Assembly (NCBI GenBank): GCA_049680295.1
Contig: JBAUHN010000409.1
Span: 1-8,591, forward strand
Length of the DNA stretch: 8,591 nucleotides
Direction of reading: 5' to 3'
DNA from: JBAUHN01 sp049680295
GTDB taxonomy: Bacteria; Pseudomonadota; Alphaproteobacteria; Rhodobacterales; Rhodobacteraceae
The notes under the pieces are model-generated. The model ran no database searches, had not been told where the DNA came from, and saw only the letters and a list, made by a program, of their open reading frames with translations. A program made the position numbers and the translations under genes. Below are positions 6,008 to 8,591 of the stretch, piece by piece; position 1 is the stretch's first letter, and every line of letters begins with the position of its first letter.

Positions 6008-7000
6008 TCATGCATTCACGTCAACCACGACACGCCCCTTGATCTGACCTTTCAGAATGTCAGCGCCAAGTTGCGGCAAATCGCCAAGCGTTGCCGGTTG
6101 AATCATCGCGTCCAGCTTGTCCATCGGCAAATCCTGGGCAATGCGTTTCCAGGCCCGCAATCGGTTCTCGTAAGGCTGCATCACTGAATCGATGCCCAAA
6201 AGGTTCACACCGCGCAACAAAAACGGAATGACCGTCGCAGGTAATCCGGCGCCCCCCGCCAGCCCGACGGCCGAGACCGAAGCACCGTATTTCATTTGCC
6301 CCAAAACCCGTGCCAACATCGCGCCGCCCACAGCGTCAATGCAACCGGCCCAGGTTTCCGCTTCCAGGGGACGCTTGACGGTTTCGGCCAGATCCTGTCG
6401 TGGCACAATCTGGGTTGCGCCCAGAGAGGTCAGATAATCTGCCGTCTCAGGCCGACCGGTCACCGCCGCAACCTCATGCCCCAGAGCCGCAAGCAGGGCG
6501 ACCGCGACCGATCCGACACCCCCCGCAGCCCCGGTCACCAAAACCGGCCCCTGCCCGGTGCGAAGCCCATGATCCTCCAAAGCCATAACCGCCAGCATTG
6601 CTGTAAAACCGGCGGTGCCCACAGCCATTGCGGCCCGCGTGTCCAAGCCCTTTGGCAGTGGCACCAGCCAATCCGCCTTAACCCGCGCCTTTTGCGCGTA
6701 ACCGCCCCAATGCGCCTCACCAACACGCCACCCGGTCAACACCACCTTATCGCCGGGCGCATAGCGATCATCATCCGAGCTCTCGACGGTTCCGGCAAAA
6801 TCAATCCCCGGCACATGCGGATAGTTGCGCACCAACCCGCCACCCGGACCAATGCACAACCCGTCTTTGTAATTCACTGTCGAATACTCAACGGCGACCG
6901 TCACATCCCCTTGTGGCAACTGATCCAGGCCGATCTGGGTCACCGCCGCCGCCGTTTTGCCGGTGTCTTCATCCTTATTCACGATAAGTGCATTGAACAT
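6008..7000 (-). CDS. acuI: Acrylyl-CoA reductase (NADPH), AcuI
   Basis: This 330-residue zinc-independent medium-chain dehydrogenase/reductase should reduce acrylyl-CoA to propionyl-CoA with NADPH in the cytoplasm, which removes toxic acrylyl-CoA formed in DMSP or acrylate catabolism. The ATG at 7000 is chosen because AGGAGA lies 6 bases upstream; the frame stays open to 7081 but without a ribosome site. STVNYKDGL (40-48) is the hallmark of the AcuI/YhdH group, PHVPGIDFAGTV (61-72) and PGDKVVLTG (82-90) belong to the catalytic domain, VTGAAGGVGS (155-164) is the Rossmann nucleotide-binding loop, and LLGIDSV (267-273) is typical of AcuI. The structural-zinc cysteines of alcohol dehydrogenases are absent, as in this group. 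It lies directly downstream of dmdA, the arrangement known in Roseobacter-clade DMSP degraders such as Ruegeria pomeroyi. A related quinone reductase-like enzyme is the alternative, made unlikely by context. Confidence 0.93.
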   Translation of the reverse strand: MFNALIVNKDEDTGKTAAAVTQIGLDQLPQGDVTVAVEYSTVNYKDGLCIGPGGGLVRNYPHVPGIDFAGTVESSDDDRYAPGDKVVLTGWRVGEAHWGGYAQKARVKADWLVPLPKGLDTRAAMAVGTAGFTAMLAVMALEDHGLRTGQGPVLVTGAAGGVGSVAVALLAALGHEVAAVTGRPETADYLTSLGATQIVPRQDLAETVKRPLEAETWAGCIDAVGGAMLARVLGQMKYGASVSAVGLAGGAGLPATVIPFLLRGVNLLGIDSVMQPYENRLRAWKRIAQDLPMDKLDAMIQPATLGDLPQLGADILKGQIKGRVVVDVNA

Positions 7001-7006
7001 CGTTTC

Positions 7007-7012
7007 TCTCCT
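7007..7012 (-). promoter_or_regulatory. Strong ribosome binding site of acuI
   Basis: The minus strand reads AGGAGA six bases before the ATG at 7000. It is the best Shine-Dalgarno match in the window and decides the acuI start. Confidence 0.8.
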
Positions 7013-7040
7013 ATCTAAAAATTTATACCCACCGGGCCGC

Positions 7041-7058
7041 AAAAGCGCCCAATCGGGC
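7041..7058 (-). terminator. Short hairpin with T-run between dmdA and acuI (possible partial terminator)
   Basis: In the 100-base gap the minus strand reads GCCC-GATT-GGGC followed by GCTTTT, 43 bases after the dmdA stop. The stem is short, so it may only reduce readthrough or mark a processing site. It could let acuI be expressed at a level different from dmdA. Confidence 0.3.
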
Positions 7059-7100
7059 TTCACCCTTCTGCAAATACTCAATCCGACAGTTCACAAGTCG

Positions 7101-8204
7101 CTACAGCCAAAAATCTTCGCGCACCGTTGCCTGTCTCAGGCCATCGGGTGCCTCAACCTCGATCCTGGTGCCTGGCTCCCAATGGGTCATGCGCACCATG
7201 CCGATGGCCACATTGGTCTTGAAATCAGGCGACCAGGCAGCCGAGGTCACCTGTCCCACCCGCTTTCCCGTTCCAAAGATCGGCCAGGGCCGGTCGCATA
7301 TTCCAACAGCGTCGCCCTCAATTTCGATTGGTCTGATCTGTTGTACCGGCCCTTCCTTGGCCACGCGCAACAATGCATCCCGTCCGATGCAGCCGATTGC
7401 CGTTTGCGTATCACAAAACTTGCCCAGACCGCATTCATGTGGCGTGTTGTCATCTGTCATGTCCGAGCCATAAGACAGCAACCCCGCCTCAATCCGCTCA
7501 ATCAGATTGGGACACCCTGCACGCACGTTCAAATCCGCACCCTCAGCCATCAATCTGTTCCAAAGCGGCATGCCGATATCGCCGCCTTCGACATAAATCT
7601 CATAGCCGCCCTGTTTTGAATATCCTGACCGGGCGATCACCAATGTGCGGCCTTCAAAGTCAAAGATGCCAAAGCGAAAGAATTTCACCGCTCTTACCGC
7701 AGGGCCAAACACCCGCTCCATCAGCACATCTGCTTTTGGCCCCTGCACGGCCAGCGGGCTGACATCAGGTTCATCAACCAATACATCCAGCCGATATCCA
7801 CTTGCGATCCCCTTGACCCACAACAAAAGATCGCTGTCAGCGATTGAGATCCACCACCGGTCTTCACTGAGCTTTACAGCCACAGGATCGTTGAGCATGC
7901 CACCGGTTTCGTCCACAATCGGTACGTAGAAACACCGCCCCGGCGTCATGCCACGCAGATCGCGCGGTGTCAGCATCTGCATCAATCGCGTGGCATCCGG
8001 CCCGCGCAGTTCAACCTGCCGTTCGCAGGCAACATCCCAAACCTGAACGTGATCCTTGAGGTGCCGATAGTCCGCCTGCACGCTTTCGAAAACCGTGGCC
8101 AATAGCATCCTGTTGTAGACGGTATAGGCTTTCACACCCGCCGCTTCGACACCTTCAGAAAACGGCGTGCGCCGCAGCCGCCGCGTCGGGGAAATCAGTG
8201 CCAT
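7101..8204 (-). CDS. dmdA: Dimethylsulfoniopropionate demethylase DmdA
   Basis: DmdA moves one methyl group from DMSP to tetrahydrofolate, giving methylmercaptopropionate and 5-methyl-THF; this is the first step of the demethylation route in the cytoplasm. The protein has 367 residues, close to the usual length, and belongs to the GcvT (aminomethyltransferase) fold. Blocks that match known DmdA closely are YTVYNRMLL (27-35), WDVACERQVE (56-65), LSEDRWWISIADSD (112-125), EPDVSPLAVQGPK (145-157), SKQGGYEIYVE (196-206) and CPNLIERIEAGLLSYG (231-246). From memory, the SAR11 enzyme has Trp where this one has Y195, while the folate-contacting E202 and Y204 are kept. The start at 8204 has AGAGGA 8 bases upstream; an ATG at 8213 is too close to that site. 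It begins one base after the stop of the DinB-family gene and precedes acuI. The close matches make a plain glycine-cleavage T-protein unlikely. Confidence 0.95.
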   Translation of the reverse strand: MALISPTRRLRRTPFSEGVEAAGVKAYTVYNRMLLATVFESVQADYRHLKDHVQVWDVACERQVELRGPDATRLMQMLTPRDLRGMTPGRCFYVPIVDETGGMLNDPVAVKLSEDRWWISIADSDLLLWVKGIASGYRLDVLVDEPDVSPLAVQGPKADVLMERVFGPAVRAVKFFRFGIFDFEGRTLVIARSGYSKQGGYEIYVEGGDIGMPLWNRLMAEGADLNVRAGCPNLIERIEAGLLSYGSDMTDDNTPHECGLGKFCDTQTAIGCIGRDALLRVAKEGPVQQIRPIEIEGDAVGICDRPWPIFGTGKRVGQVTSAAWSPDFKTNVAIGMVRMTHWEPGTRIEVEAPDGLRQATVREDFWL

Positions 8205-8205
8205 A

Positions 8206-8591
8206 TCAGGCATCCTCTGGCATACAAAACAGATCACTGACCGGTGCCGTCTGACCTGCTGACGTCAGCATGGCATGTATTTGGCCCCGGTGGTGAGTCT
8301 GGTGATTGAAAAAATGAGTTACGCAATAGGAAACCGGCCGGGTCATATCAATCTGCTTGATGCGCGACCGCATGGTCAGGTCGCCGCACAGATCTATTGA
8401 TTTCAGCCCTTCGGCCCACAGTTTGATTCGCCCGTCCAGTTGAAACCGCTCCGCGCTCCAGGCTGAAATTGTGGGGAACAGGTTTGGGCTGTCCTCCATC
8501 GTGCCACTCGGGCGCGGCTGTGCGGGATCAAACCGGTTCATCCAAAGGGTGTCGCCCCAGATAAGGTGGTTGGCGGTGCCAAGGATCGACT
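8206..8591 (-). CDS. DinB/YfiT-family metal-binding four-helix protein, C-terminal part
   Basis: The N-terminus lies beyond the right edge; 127 residues are visible, reading in frame from 8589. ANHLIWGD (6-13 of the visible part) gives the first metal-binding histidine, H8, and FNHQTHHRGQIHAML (94-108) gives H96 and H100, completing the three-histidine site of the DinB superfamily. These small four-helix proteins include thiol-dependent S-transferases (mycothiol and bacillithiol types) and many of unknown role; the name comes from a damage-inducible Bacillus gene and does not imply the DNA polymerase DinB. The stop codon lies one base before the dmdA start, and the dmdA ribosome site is inside this gene, so translation of the two is probably coupled. 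The link to DMSP metabolism is an inference from position; thiol or methanethiol chemistry is possible but not shown. An ATG at 8541 is internal, since the family motif extends upstream of it. Confidence 0.85.
   Translation of the reverse strand, partial: SILGTANHLIWGDTLWMNRFDPAQPRPSGTMEDSPNLFPTISAWSAERFQLDGRIKLWAEGLKSIDLCGDLTMRSRIKQIDMTRPVSYCVTHFFNHQTHHRGQIHAMLTSAGQTAPVSDLFCMPEDA

Noticed and set aside
5996..6021. Inverted repeat ACGTGAA/TTCACGT around the acuI stop codon
   Set aside because: The stem is seven pairs with a 12-base loop and no T-run; a much better terminator follows, so I see no reason to give it a role.
6296..7018. Long plus-strand open frame (240 codons) opposite acuI
   Set aside because: The encoded sequence is rich in Arg, His, Pro and Gln with no domain pattern, typical of the antisense of a GC-rich gene; AcuI on the minus strand is clear.
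7022..7027. TATAAA on the minus strand upstream of acuI as a -10 element
   Set aside because: No acceptable -35 lies at 16-18 bases; the best match (TTGGGC) is 19 bases away and inside the hairpin, so a separate acuI promoter is not supported.
6957..7619. Plus-strand open frame of 220 codons opposite dmdA and the dmdA-acuI gap
   Set aside because: It crosses a gene boundary and a terminator-like hairpin on the opposite strand and has no recognisable protein features.
1..8591. Mobile element, CRISPR, phage, toxin-antitoxin or defence system
   Set aside because: No transposase, integrase, direct-repeat array, tRNA or nuclease-like gene was found on either strand; all reading frames with family signal are metabolic or envelope genes.

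Overview
The window looks like chromosomal DNA from a marine alphaproteobacterium of the Roseobacter group (Rhodobacteraceae). The basis is gene content: a dmdA-acuI pair, a trgA-trgB-cysK cluster of the kind known from Rhodobacter sphaeroides, and moderately GC-rich, tightly packed genes. Every gene I can support lies on the minus strand, so the window reads right to left.

Right part (8591 to about 5945): a partial DinB-family gene, then dmdA (DMSP demethylase) one base after its stop, then acuI (acrylyl-CoA reductase) after a 100-base gap. A good Rho-independent terminator follows acuI. Together dmdA and acuI handle dimethylsulfoniopropionate (DMSP): DmdA transfers one methyl group to tetrahydrofolate, and AcuI reduces toxic acrylyl-CoA from DMSP or acrylate breakdown to propionyl-CoA. 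Why a DinB-fold gene is joined to them is unclear.

Middle (5801 to 4572): a single class V aminotransferase-fold gene, related to cysteine desulfurases but without the cysteine motif they use to carry persulfide. A short upstream region separates it from acuI, and a weak hairpin and a promoter-like region follow it.

Left part (4408 to 1): a probable operon of a Cfa-family lipid methyltransferase, trgA (small membrane protein), trgB (gamma-glutamylcyclotransferase-like domain fused to a Nudix hydrolase), a cysK-type beta-replacing PLP enzyme, and the start of a DUF3772/MscS-type mechanosensitive channel that runs off the left edge. Gaps are 30, 4, about 54 and 2-5 bases. trgA, trgB and cysK are known as tellurite-resistance determinants in R. 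sphaeroides; membrane lipid modification, nucleotide and thiol housekeeping and a channel fit an envelope/oxidative stress role. A TGATCG-17-TAATAT promoter-like sequence precedes the operon.

I see no RNA genes, CRISPR arrays, insertion sequences, phage genes or defence systems. No intergenic stretch exceeds 300 bases. The window is mostly recognisable metabolism; the points of interest are unusual active-site residues, a domain fusion, gene neighbourhoods, and two RNA hairpins that cannot form together.
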